A stretch of DNA of 10,809 nucleotides from an uncultured Succinatimonas sp. (GTDB lineage: Bacteria; Pseudomonadota; Gammaproteobacteria; Enterobacterales; Succinivibrionaceae): the NCBI GenBank assembly GCA_937896115.1, contig CALBLB010000215.1, forward strand, positions 1-10,809. The letters run 5' to 3'. The stretch's first letter is position 1; each line of letters opens with the position of its first letter. The notes beneath the pieces were generated by a model that did no database searches, was not told where the DNA came from, and saw nothing but the letters and a program-made list of their open reading frames with translations. The position numbers and the translations under genes were made by a program. Below are positions 1-6,043 of the stretch, piece after piece.

Positions 1-2076
1 CTTATGGCCAATCCCCGTGCTTTAAAAAAGAAACATCAGGAAGAAGAAGAGGCTGCCGACTATACCCTCTTAACTTTGCCCGATGATGACGCATTGAGCG
101 TGGCCATACTTCCTGACAGCTACCTTCCGCTTGCGGCCAAAGTATTCAATTATATAGACAGATTAAAACAGGCATCCGATGCTTTGGAAGAACAGATTGA
201 AGGTGTCAAGAATGCAGATGAGGTCGATCTTCAGCTTACCTCAGCGCGTACTACGGCCAGATCTGTTTCGGCACAAGCGGTTAAACTCGGGGTTGCCAAG
301 CAGGATTATGTGGGTACTAAGCTTGAGGTAAGTGAAGATCTTGGCGATCCTGATGATCCTTTTTCAGGAGGAGGCAGCGATTCCCTGCCGCGTGCCGTAA
401 AAGCTTCGGAAAGTAAGGTTGCTGATGAGAGCATTAAAGGATCGCTTGAGCAAAATGAAATAAATGATCTTGTCCAGGCCTCAAGGGAAGATAAGAATTC
501 AGATGCCGAGGATGATGCCGGAATAAGAGAGCCTGCGGTGATCAGGCAAGATCCTGCTTTGCAAAGCCCTGCAGACGATATGCCGTCAACTGAGCTTAAA
601 TCTCAAAGCGAAAATGCCCTGCAGGCAGACGGCGTGGACATAGCTCCGCAGTTTGTCGAAGGTTTGCAAGACGGTGAAAGCTATGAGCAGATGCTGTTGC
701 GGGTGCAGCAGGCTGCTTTGGCGCAATTACAATCAGAAGATGAGACGGATGCACAGCAGGCACCAAAAGATCCTGCTTTAGCGGAAAAATCCGCGGAGCC
801 GGCGCACGATGATCACCATGCTCCTGATGATAAGGTTTCGGAAAAAACTGAAGCCTTAAATAAAGAAGAGTTGCCCGTCAACTCTGATGAAGGGTTGGCG
901 TTACAGGGCAACAGCCAAGCACAGGACGGTTTTGCAGACTCTGTCAGTGAAAAAGCAGACGGCAATGAGCCTTATGCAGATCGGGAACATGCTGCAAACT
1001 TACAGCCGCTTGATGGAAAAGATGCTTTAAATAAAGAGACTGAGCATCATCAAGATAAGGCTGAACCACAGCAGATGATGCTTAAGGAGCTGGAAGATCC
1101 TTTTGCCGAAGAGACCGAGGTAAATGAGGTTAAAGTTTCTTTAGGAACGTCCCTTGAAGAAGATCAGGCTTGGGCACGGTCTTTACATAAAGAAAACTCA
1201 GCAGAGCCTGATGAGCAGAGTCAACAACCGCCCAAAGATGTGGTAGGGGATCTTTTAAGAGCTCAGATCTTCGGCAAAAGCAATTCTGACGATCATTCTG
1301 CAACATCTGCTCCTTTGCAACAGCAGAAAGGATCAGAGAATGTCCCCGCTTATGATGAGATCCCGTTGTCTGATGATGACAGCTTTTATGAAAGCGATCC
1401 CAGTCTGGCAGATCCTGAAGATTATGATCCCGACGATGAGGATGAGCAACCTCCGGTAAGAGGCATGCTTTCTGAAGAGGAAATGATCCCGGAGGAGGCG
1501 ACGGCTAACCCTAAAGAAGGGATCTCGGTATTGCCCGACGGAAGGGCTGATGACGTGCCGGTAGCGCAGCAACTTGAGCGTGAACGCATCGAGCAGGCTG
1601 ATAAAGGTGATTACGGGCGGGTATTGGGTCCTGACGATTTTATGGACGAGGCTTCGCGCAGTGATGACTGGGCTTGCGATTTCATTGCCGCAGGTTATCG
1701 CGAGGGTGCCTTGTATTCGGCGTTGTGTGCCAGCGTAAGGCGTGAAGATCCTGCGGTTGCCGATCGCTGGATCGTGGTAATGAGTGATAATTTCGGACTT
1801 TTTGCCATGGATCCTAATTTTACTCAAGGGATGATGGAGCGTTTTTCCGCCCTTAAACACCGGCATATCGAGATCTCACTGCAAACTATACACGGGATCC
1901 CCAAAGGATCGGTAAAAGAGCTGGCAGCCGAGCTTTATTTAAAGGCTTGTGATGATGCGCGGGCTCAATTAGAACGCATGCCTTGCCTGCAACGTATCGC
2001 CGCGCTGGCAGGCAGCGATCTTAAACATTGTCCTTTAAGGCTGCTGGATCTTAAGCAGGAGAAAACGGAGCATTAA
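1..2076 (+). CDS. dnaX: Probable DNA polymerase III tau subunit, C-terminal part (5' end outside window)
   Basis: The frame is open from the first base. An ATG at position 4 gives 690 residues, but no ribosome site is visible and the gene probably begins upstream. Numbering from that ATG, residues about 1-20 are basic then Glu-rich. Residues about 110-545 are an acidic, low-complexity and presumably disordered linker rich in Asp, Glu, Ser, Gln and Pro. Residues about 553-690 look globular. This last part follows the layout I remember for E. coli tau domain V, which binds the polymerase alpha subunit: a Trp-Ala start (W556), a short helix ending in a hydrophobic strand with WIVV, a helix with FSAL, a strand, then a long helix (ELYLKACDDARAQL) and a final LQRI...GSDL segment. 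In the replisome tau joins core polymerases to the clamp loader. The linker is far longer than in E. coli. The usual ybaB-recR neighbours do not follow. If not dnaX, it is an unrecognised acidic protein. Confidence 0.6.
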   Translation, partial: LMANPRALKKKHQEEEEAADYTLLTLPDDDALSVAILPDSYLPLAAKVFNYIDRLKQASDALEEQIEGVKNADEVDLQLTSARTTARSVSAQAVKLGVAKQDYVGTKLEVSEDLGDPDDPFSGGGSDSLPRAVKASESKVADESIKGSLEQNEINDLVQASREDKNSDAEDDAGIREPAVIRQDPALQSPADDMPSTELKSQSENALQADGVDIAPQFVEGLQDGESYEQMLLRVQQAALAQLQSEDETDAQQAPKDPALAEKSAEPAHDDHHAPDDKVSEKTEALNKEELPVNSDEGLALQGNSQAQDGFADSVSEKADGNEPYADREHAANLQPLDGKDALNKETEHHQDKAEPQQMMLKELEDPFAEETEVNEVKVSLGTSLEEDQAWARSLHKENSAEPDEQSQQPPKDVVGDLLRAQIFGKSNSDDHSATSAPLQQQKGSENVPAYDEIPLSDDDSFYESDPSLADPEDYDPDDEDEQPPVRGMLSEEEMIPEEATANPKEGISVLPDGRADDVPVAQQLERERIEQADKGDYGRVLGPDDFMDEASRSDDWACDFIAAGYREGALYSALCASVRREDPAVADRWIVVMSDNFGLFAMDPNFTQGMMERFSALKHRHIEISLQTIHGIPKGSVKELAAELYLKACDDARAQLERMPCLQRIAALAGSDLKHCPLRLLDLKQEKTEH
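24..30 (+). promoter_or_regulatory. Candidate -1 ribosomal frameshift heptamer (A AAA AAG)
   Basis: In the open frame the codons read TTA AAA AAG, so A AAA AAG sits in the phase needed for a -1 slip. A second slippery word, T TTA AAA, overlaps it. This is the same heptamer used in E. coli dnaX to make the short gamma product. After a slip here the -1 frame meets TGA at 84-86, giving an 18-residue tail. A possible stimulatory stem, AAGAGG/CCTCTT (47-52 with 66-71), is farther downstream than is usual, and no upstream Shine-Dalgarno stimulator is visible. Function is inferred. Confidence 0.35.
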
Positions 2077-2084
2077 GCTCCGTT
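2064..2084. terminator. Bidirectional terminator-like hairpin between convergent genes
   Basis: A 7-bp perfect stem AACGGAG/CTCCGTT with a 7-nt loop includes the stop codon of the left gene. Read on the minus strand the stem runs straight into TTTTCTCC, so it better serves the leftward potF-like gene. On the plus strand it is followed by AAGACATTTTCT, a poorer U-tract. Confidence 0.5.
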
Positions 2085-2107
2085 AAGACATTTTCTAATT
2101 TCAGGAT

Positions 2108-3241
2108 CTAATTCCAGGAATTGGCGTCTTCCTCACCGTCTGAGGATGCCGAATCCAACTTCATGGCGTTCCATACCCTATTGGTGATGCGCGAAACCTT
2201 GGCGGTGGTAGGTCTCATCAGATACATCTTGGACATAAGCTCATCTGAGAGAATGATGCTAGGGTTATTGCGCAGTTCGTCATCAAAATCAGGGATAGCT
2301 TTGGTTACCGGCATAGGATAGCGGATCTCGTTGGCAATTTCGGCGGCATGCTCTGGGGTAATGAGATAGTCAAACCATTTCATGGCATTGTCGTAGTGAT
2401 CAGCTGCCACCGGAACCGTCCAGCAGTCAAACCACATGGGTGATCCTTCCTTGGGAACCACGTACTCTATTTCAAAATCCTGCTTGGCCGCTTGGGCTCT
2501 GGCTCTTGATTGCAAGATGTCTCCTGAATAGCCGATCACGGCGCAGATCTCACCTGAGGCCAGATCGTTGATATAACGGGATGAATGAAAATAAGAAACG
2601 TTACGGGCCAGATCGGTTAACAGGGTACGGGCCTCTTTATAGTCGCCGCTTTGCTCGGAGGTAGGATCTTTACCGAGGTAGTGCATGGCCGCAGAAATGA
2701 TCTCGATGGGGGAGTCCAAAACGGCGATCCCGCATTTTTTTAGCTTGGCAGAATTGTTCTTGTCAAAAAGAAAGCTCCAGGAATCTACCTTATAGTCTTC
2801 CCCGAAGATCTCCTTAATTTTTTTGGTGTTATAACCTATGCCTACGGAAATTTCGGTATAAGGATAGGCGTAATCGTTGTTGGGATCGACTTCAGAAAGC
2901 TTCTTAAGGCGCACTTCGTCAAGCGAGCTCCAGTGAGGGATCTTATTATGATCGATCTTTTGCAAAGCTCCGGCTTTGGCAAGACGCGGCACGTAATAGC
3001 TGGTAAGCATTACCGCGTCAAATCCCGAGTGTCCTGAAAGCAATCTGGCCTCTACCATTTCATTTGAGTCAAAGACGGCGTAATTGGTATTTTTAAGTCC
3101 GGTTTTTTCAGCGAAGTCTTTGACCGTGTTTTCACCAATATAATCGCTCCAGTTCCATATGTTCAGATCAGATGCGGCATCGGCAGATAGTGCGCAGGAA
3201 ACCAGTGCGGTAAAAAGTCCTGTTTTTAAAGCTTTGTTCAT
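2108..3241 (-). CDS. Periplasmic putrescine/spermidine-binding protein (PotF-like)
   Basis: The 377-residue product is the size of E. coli PotF (about 370) and shares its landmarks throughout. They include WSDY (31-34), FDSNE (57-61), SGFD (72-75), GIGYN (134-138), HYLGKDP (187-193), YFHSSRYINDLASG (217-230), PKEG (263-266) and a final NRVWN. In this family aromatic and acidic residues cage the polyamine. Candidates here are W31, Y34, Y238, D241, W270, D272 and Y308. Two positions differ from PotF as I recall it: Tyr for Trp in the GWAGD motif, and Trp in WFD, which resembles PotD. Ligand choice is therefore open. The N-terminus is an export signal with likely cleavage after ADA (20-22); an alternative weak lipobox ends at C16. 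The C-terminus has an acidic tail. The start is fixed by GAGGA seven bases upstream. No permease or ATPase gene lies in the window, so the protein would work with a transporter encoded elsewhere. Confidence 0.88.
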   Translation of the reverse strand: MNKALKTGLFTALVSCALSADAASDLNIWNWSDYIGENTVKDFAEKTGLKNTNYAVFDSNEMVEARLLSGHSGFDAVMLTSYYVPRLAKAGALQKIDHNKIPHWSSLDEVRLKKLSEVDPNNDYAYPYTEISVGIGYNTKKIKEIFGEDYKVDSWSFLFDKNNSAKLKKCGIAVLDSPIEIISAAMHYLGKDPTSEQSGDYKEARTLLTDLARNVSYFHSSRYINDLASGEICAVIGYSGDILQSRARAQAAKQDFEIEYVVPKEGSPMWFDCWTVPVAADHYDNAMKWFDYLITPEHAAEIANEIRYPMPVTKAIPDFDDELRNNPSIILSDELMSKMYLMRPTTAKVSRITNRVWNAMKLDSASSDGEEDANSWN

Positions 3242-3248
3242 TAAAAAA

Positions 3249-3253
3249 TCCTC
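3249..3253 (-). promoter_or_regulatory. Shine-Dalgarno site of the potF-like gene
   Basis: On the minus strand GAGGA lies 7 nt before the ATG that begins a typical signal peptide. This fixes the start. Confidence 0.7.
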
Positions 3254-3260
3254 GGTAAAA

Positions 3261-3300
3261 CCTGTAAGTTAAGACAGGAGAAAAGGACTTAGGGATCCTT
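3261..3300 (-). promoter_or_regulatory. Leader of potF-like gene with two small stem-loops
   Basis: On the minus strand the untranslated leader contains AAGGA-N8-TCCTT followed by TTTT (3283-3300), then CCTGT-N8-ACAGG followed by TTTT (3261-3278). Each stem has only 5 bp and is followed by a short T-run. They could be attenuator or translational control elements, or chance. Confidence 0.25.
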
Positions 3301-3314
3301 AAAAATTTTGGCAA

Positions 3315-3320
3315 ATTATA
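3315..3320 (-). promoter_or_regulatory. Possible -10 element for the potF-like gene
   Basis: A consensus TATAAT on the minus strand would start transcription roughly 65-70 nt before the ATG. No good -35 hexamer occurs at 16-18 bp, so the promoter may be weak, extended or activator-dependent. Confidence 0.35.
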
Positions 3321-3444
3321 GGGGAAATATGTAAAGGTGCGGGGAGAATTTAAAAAAAAGTATGCGTTTTGCCGATTTGGTAAAAAATGTGCCGTTTATG
3401 CATCGCAATGGGGAGAGGCAAGTCTTAAAAACGGCAACAACAAG

Positions 3445-3483
3445 CAACGAAGACGAAGGCAACCTGAGTTTTCGTCTTCGTTG
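3445..3483 (-). terminator. Long hairpin downstream of the LysR gene, possible terminator
   Basis: A perfect 13-bp inverted repeat (arms 3445-3457 and 3471-3483, 13-nt loop) begins 3 bp after the LysR stop codon. On the minus strand the first run of T comes about 14 nt beyond the stem (CCGTTTTT), so it is not a textbook intrinsic terminator. It could also protect the 3' end of the transcript. Confidence 0.5.
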
Positions 3484-3486
3484 TGA

Positions 3487-4515
3487 TCAGTCTTCCTCGT
3501 CAAGCTGATCGAGGCCTTCTTCAACTTCCTGACTCTTGCGACCGCGTTTGGCTTTTTTAAAATGCTCGGTACTTTCGTCGCACAGCTCTGCGTGAGGATC
3601 GGAGCTTAAATACGAGCGCATCAGCTCTATATACTCAAGGGTGAGCTTGCTGGGATTAAGGTTCTTTTTTAAGACGAATCCTATCTCCATAACATCGCTT
3701 TTGTGTTTATCTTCGTTTTTGAAGGGGACGGCAAAATAGTCGCTGCCGTTTAATTCCTCGCAGAATATTCCGGAGCACAGGGTATAACCGTTAAGTCCTA
3801 TAAAGAGGTTGCACATGGTACCGCGATCGGTAACTTTGATCTGTCTTGTGTATTCGTTGGTGGAGAAGATCTCCTCTGACAAAAACAAGGTACTGCCGTC
3901 ACCCTGCTCAAAGGAAAGATTGGGGTAGGGAGCGAGATCTTTTAGAGTAAGACTCTTTTTGTCGTGCAGGGGATGTCCTTTATAGAGATAAACATAGGTA
4001 TGACAACGGCACAAAGGATAGAAGACCAAATCGCGCACGCGCAACATCTTTTGAATGGCGACTTGATTAAAGTCTGAAAGGTAAATAAGTCCAATCTGAC
4101 TTTTTAATTTGGCCACGTCGTCCAAAACCTCGCGGGTCATGGTTTCGCGTATGGCGAAATCATATTCCTGGGTATTGTAGCGTTTGACCATTTCCACAAA
4201 GGATTTGACGGCAAAAGAGTAATGCTGGGTGGATACGGCAAATTTTTTGCGAACGCCGTCGCCTTTGCCGTATTTATCCATGATCCCCAGATACTCGTTG
4301 TAGAGCTGGCGGGCATAGACCATGAATTCTTCGCCGTTTTCAGTAAGCGTCACCCCGCGGGCCGTGCGTTTGAAGATCTTGATGCCAAGCTCTTCCTCCA
4401 AAGAACGTATGGCGGTGGAGAGTGAAGGTTGAGCCACATTTAAACGCTCTGAAGCGCGGTTCATGGTACCGAATTCTGCAACGGCTAAGACATAACGCAG
4501 ATGCTGAAGTGTCAT
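3487..4515 (-). CDS. LysR-type transcriptional regulator
   Basis: The product has 342 residues from the ATG at 4515. A longer reading from a TTG at 4536 is possible but unlikely: the ATG has AAGAGGA five bases upstream and yields the normal LysR start MTLQHLRYVLAVAEFG. Residues about 3-60 are the winged helix-turn-helix, with the recognition helix around AQPSLSTAIRSLEEELG (28-44). Residues about 90-300 are the effector-binding domain typical of the family. A tail after about residue 305 is unusual: a basic patch (KKAKRGRK, 320-327) followed by an acidic end. Family members bind DNA as oligomers and respond to a small-molecule effector. Neither effector nor target can be read here. The adjacent potF-like gene, in the same orientation downstream, is a possible but unproven target. 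The intergenic region between them is 245 bp and carries its own candidate promoter, so the two are probably transcribed separately. Confidence 0.88.
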   Translation of the reverse strand: MTLQHLRYVLAVAEFGTMNRASERLNVAQPSLSTAIRSLEEELGIKIFKRTARGVTLTENGEEFMVYARQLYNEYLGIMDKYGKGDGVRKKFAVSTQHYSFAVKSFVEMVKRYNTQEYDFAIRETMTREVLDDVAKLKSQIGLIYLSDFNQVAIQKMLRVRDLVFYPLCRCHTYVYLYKGHPLHDKKSLTLKDLAPYPNLSFEQGDGSTLFLSEEIFSTNEYTRQIKVTDRGTMCNLFIGLNGYTLCSGIFCEELNGSDYFAVPFKNEDKHKSDVMEIGFVLKKNLNPSKLTLEYIELMRSYLSSDPHAELCDESTEHFKKAKRGRKSQEVEEGLDQLDEED

Positions 4516-4520
4516 GGGGA

Positions 4521-4527
4521 TCCTCTT
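4521..4527 (-). promoter_or_regulatory. Shine-Dalgarno site choosing the LysR start
   Basis: AAGAGGA on the minus strand lies 5 nt before the ATG at 4515, and lies inside the longer TTG-initiated reading. This supports the shorter protein. Confidence 0.7.
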
Positions 4528-4587
4528 AATCAACAAAGAAAGTCACGTATAAGCACTTCATCAAAAGTACCTGATGACCTATAGCTT

Positions 4588-4611
4588 AATCATATAACAA
4601 AACTCGTGATT
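4588..4611. promoter_or_regulatory. Possible operator dyad near the LysR gene
   Basis: AATCA-N14-TGATT is an interrupted palindrome 73 bp upstream of the LysR ATG. LysR-type proteins often bind interrupted dyads near their own promoters. The arms are only 5 bp and AT-rich, so chance is a real alternative. Confidence 0.22.
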
Positions 4612-4846
4612 TAGGCTGATTTCCCCAAAATTAAGCAGGCTGTGTAAAGCCCTGACTGTCTCTGTTTTTTTAAAGATCCCGCCAAAAGTTTATTCAAAAC
4701 ATTTAAAAAGTTCCTGCTACACAACAAAATTTAACGTTAGATCAAAAAATTGCACTATTCTGACAAGATAAGCATTTTTTTTTTTACGCATTAATGAGAC
4801 GATCTGCAGTGGCGTTTGAAATATAGACACAAAGTTCGGATCGTAA

Positions 4847-5065
4847 ATGAACAAAAATTTGCTCAAGTCGGAGATCATCAAAAAGGGGCTGACCATAGGT
4901 CAACTTGCCAGCGGTGTAGGGGTTAACGACGCCGCTTTATATTCAAGGCTGAGCAAGTCTTCGACCAAGCCTTTTACTTTGGAATTGGCCTCCAAAGTGT
5001 CCTCATATCTGGCGCTCTCTCCTGAACGAGCCTTTGAAATCTTTTTAAAGACGGAACACAAGTAA
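4847..5065 (+). CDS. Small helix-turn-helix protein, first gene of the polysaccharide operon
   Basis: The 72-residue product looks like a minimal Cro/CI-type helix-turn-helix domain. Residues about 3-13 form helix 1, TIGQLASGVGV (16-26) helix 2 and turn, NDAALYSRLSKS (27-38) the recognition helix, and the rest two further helices. There is no effector domain and no membrane segment. Its TAA stop shares a base with the ATG of the next gene (TAATG), which implies translational coupling to the glycosyltransferase. Its own ribosome site is weak (GGA six bases upstream). Position at the head of the operon suggests it controls the cluster, but its target is not visible. A stray phage-type repressor is less likely, because no phage gene is nearby. 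Confidence 0.7.
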   Translation: MNKNLLKSEIIKKGLTIGQLASGVGVNDAALYSRLSKSSTKPFTLELASKVSSYLALSPERAFEIFLKTEHK

Positions 5066-6018
5066 TGGCTCTGCTGTCGATCCTTGTACCTTGTTACAAC
5101 GTAGTGCGCTACGTGAGGCAATGTTTGTCTTCAATACAAGAGCAGAGTTTTAAAGATTTTGAAGTGATCATCATAGATGACGGATCCACTGACGGAACCT
5201 CAGCAATCATCGATGAGTTTGTAGAAAAAGACCGCCGTTTTAAGTTGTTACGTAAAAAGAACACCGGTTACGGTGATTCCATGAACCGTGGTATGGCTAA
5301 GGCCAGCGGTAAATATCTGGGGATAGTTGAATCTGATGACTGGATAGAGCCTCAGATGTATGAGCTCCTCATAAACAAGGCAGAGCAGTTTGAGCTTGAC
5401 TTAGTACGCGGCAGTTATTTCTTTGAAAAAAGCTCCGGAGCCGATAAAAGAAAGAATTATCGAATAAGCGGACAAGTAATCGAACCTGCTACCGACAAAA
5501 CTCCCTTTTTTTGTGAGCCGGCGATTTGGTGTTGTCTTTACAGAAGACAGAGGTTGATTGCAAACGATGTGCATTTTCTGCCAACTCCGGGAGCTGCGTT
5601 TCAAGATACCTCTTTTAGTTTTAAAAGCATGCTTTTTTCAAAAAAAGTAATGCTTATCGATACTCCTGTTTATCACTACCGCATTCACGACTCTAATTCC
5701 ATTAGTTCTGATTGTAAAAACGCCTTTGCCGTAATCGCCGAATGTGAAGAGTGTTTTCAAGCAGTTAAAAAAGCCAGGCGTCTTGATGAATTCTCAGAGC
5801 TTTTATATTTGCTGCAGTTTTACCGCTACAAATGGAATTTTAAACGCTTAAACAAACAGCTTGCCAAAGAGTTTATGGATAAATGGTCGATGGAATGGAA
5901 AACAAGAAGTAAGACATATCCATTAAGTTTAATTAAGAATTTAAGAAAAAAAATTTACGCTTATTTAATCATCAATCATAAAAAAATGATGATGTTTTAT
6001 TTAAAAAACTTTAAATAG
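5065..6018 (+). CDS. Family 2 glycosyltransferase (GT-A fold)
   Basis: The 317-residue product starts with the standard GT2 opening SILVPCYNVVRYVRQCL (5-21). It has the nucleotide-binding IDDGSTDGT (37-45), the metal-binding acidic motif as ESDDW (89-93), a candidate catalytic acid in FQDTSF (179-184), and the common YHYRIHDSNSIS segment (203-214). The C-terminal 90 residues are basic and hydrophobic without a clear transmembrane helix, fitting a protein that sits on the inner face of the membrane and transfers a sugar to a lipid-linked glycan. The sugar cannot be read from sequence. It overlaps the preceding regulator by one base and is followed after 25 bp by the galactofuranosyltransferase-like gene. 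Confidence 0.88.
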   Translation: MALLSILVPCYNVVRYVRQCLSSIQEQSFKDFEVIIIDDGSTDGTSAIIDEFVEKDRRFKLLRKKNTGYGDSMNRGMAKASGKYLGIVESDDWIEPQMYELLINKAEQFELDLVRGSYFFEKSSGADKRKNYRISGQVIEPATDKTPFFCEPAIWCCLYRRQRLIANDVHFLPTPGAAFQDTSFSFKSMLFSKKVMLIDTPVYHYRIHDSNSISSDCKNAFAVIAECEECFQAVKKARRLDEFSELLYLLQFYRYKWNFKRLNKQLAKEFMDKWSMEWKTRSKTYPLSLIKNLRKKIYAYLIINHKKMMMFYLKNFK

Positions 6019-6043
6019 ATAAAAACAAAAAACAGAGAAAACT

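Larger units (their letters stand above)
4516..4846. other. Divergent AT-rich intergenic region
   Basis: This 331-bp region separates the leftward LysR gene from the rightward polysaccharide operon, so it must hold promoters for both. I see no convincing sigma-70 pair, tRNA, known RNA or JUMPstart/ops element. Visible items are an imperfect dyad (4588-4611), a run of 11 T at 4775-4785, and TATAGA at 4822-4827 as a weak -10 candidate for the operon. Confidence 0.5.

Noticed and set aside
1333..1866. 177-residue open frame on the minus strand inside the dnaX-like gene
   Set aside because: It is wholly antisense to a longer, coherent frame, has no ribosome site, and its product resembles no family. 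Asp/Glu-rich codons on the other strand create such open frames.
4222..4425. 67-residue plus-strand frame within the LysR gene
   Set aside because: Antisense shadow of the helix-turn-helix coding region, with no ribosome site or recognisable fold.
4534..4536. TTG start giving a 349-residue LysR protein
   Set aside because: The seven extra residues span the Shine-Dalgarno site of the better ATG at 4515, which gives the standard family N-terminus.
4637..4670. Imperfect hairpin (CAGGCT/AGCCCTG with a bulge) before a T-run, as a small RNA terminator
   Set aside because: The stem is bulged, the T-run is about 10 nt away from it, and no promoter for an RNA is visible.
4775..4785. Run of 11 T as a slippage or phase-variation tract
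   Set aside because: It lies in AT-rich noncoding DNA outside any reading frame and between no convincing promoter hexamers. One homopolymer alone is not evidence of phase variation.
4516..4846. JUMPstart/ops antitermination element upstream of the polysaccharide operon
   Set aside because: I looked for GGCGGTAG-like sequence on the plus strand before the operon and did not find it.
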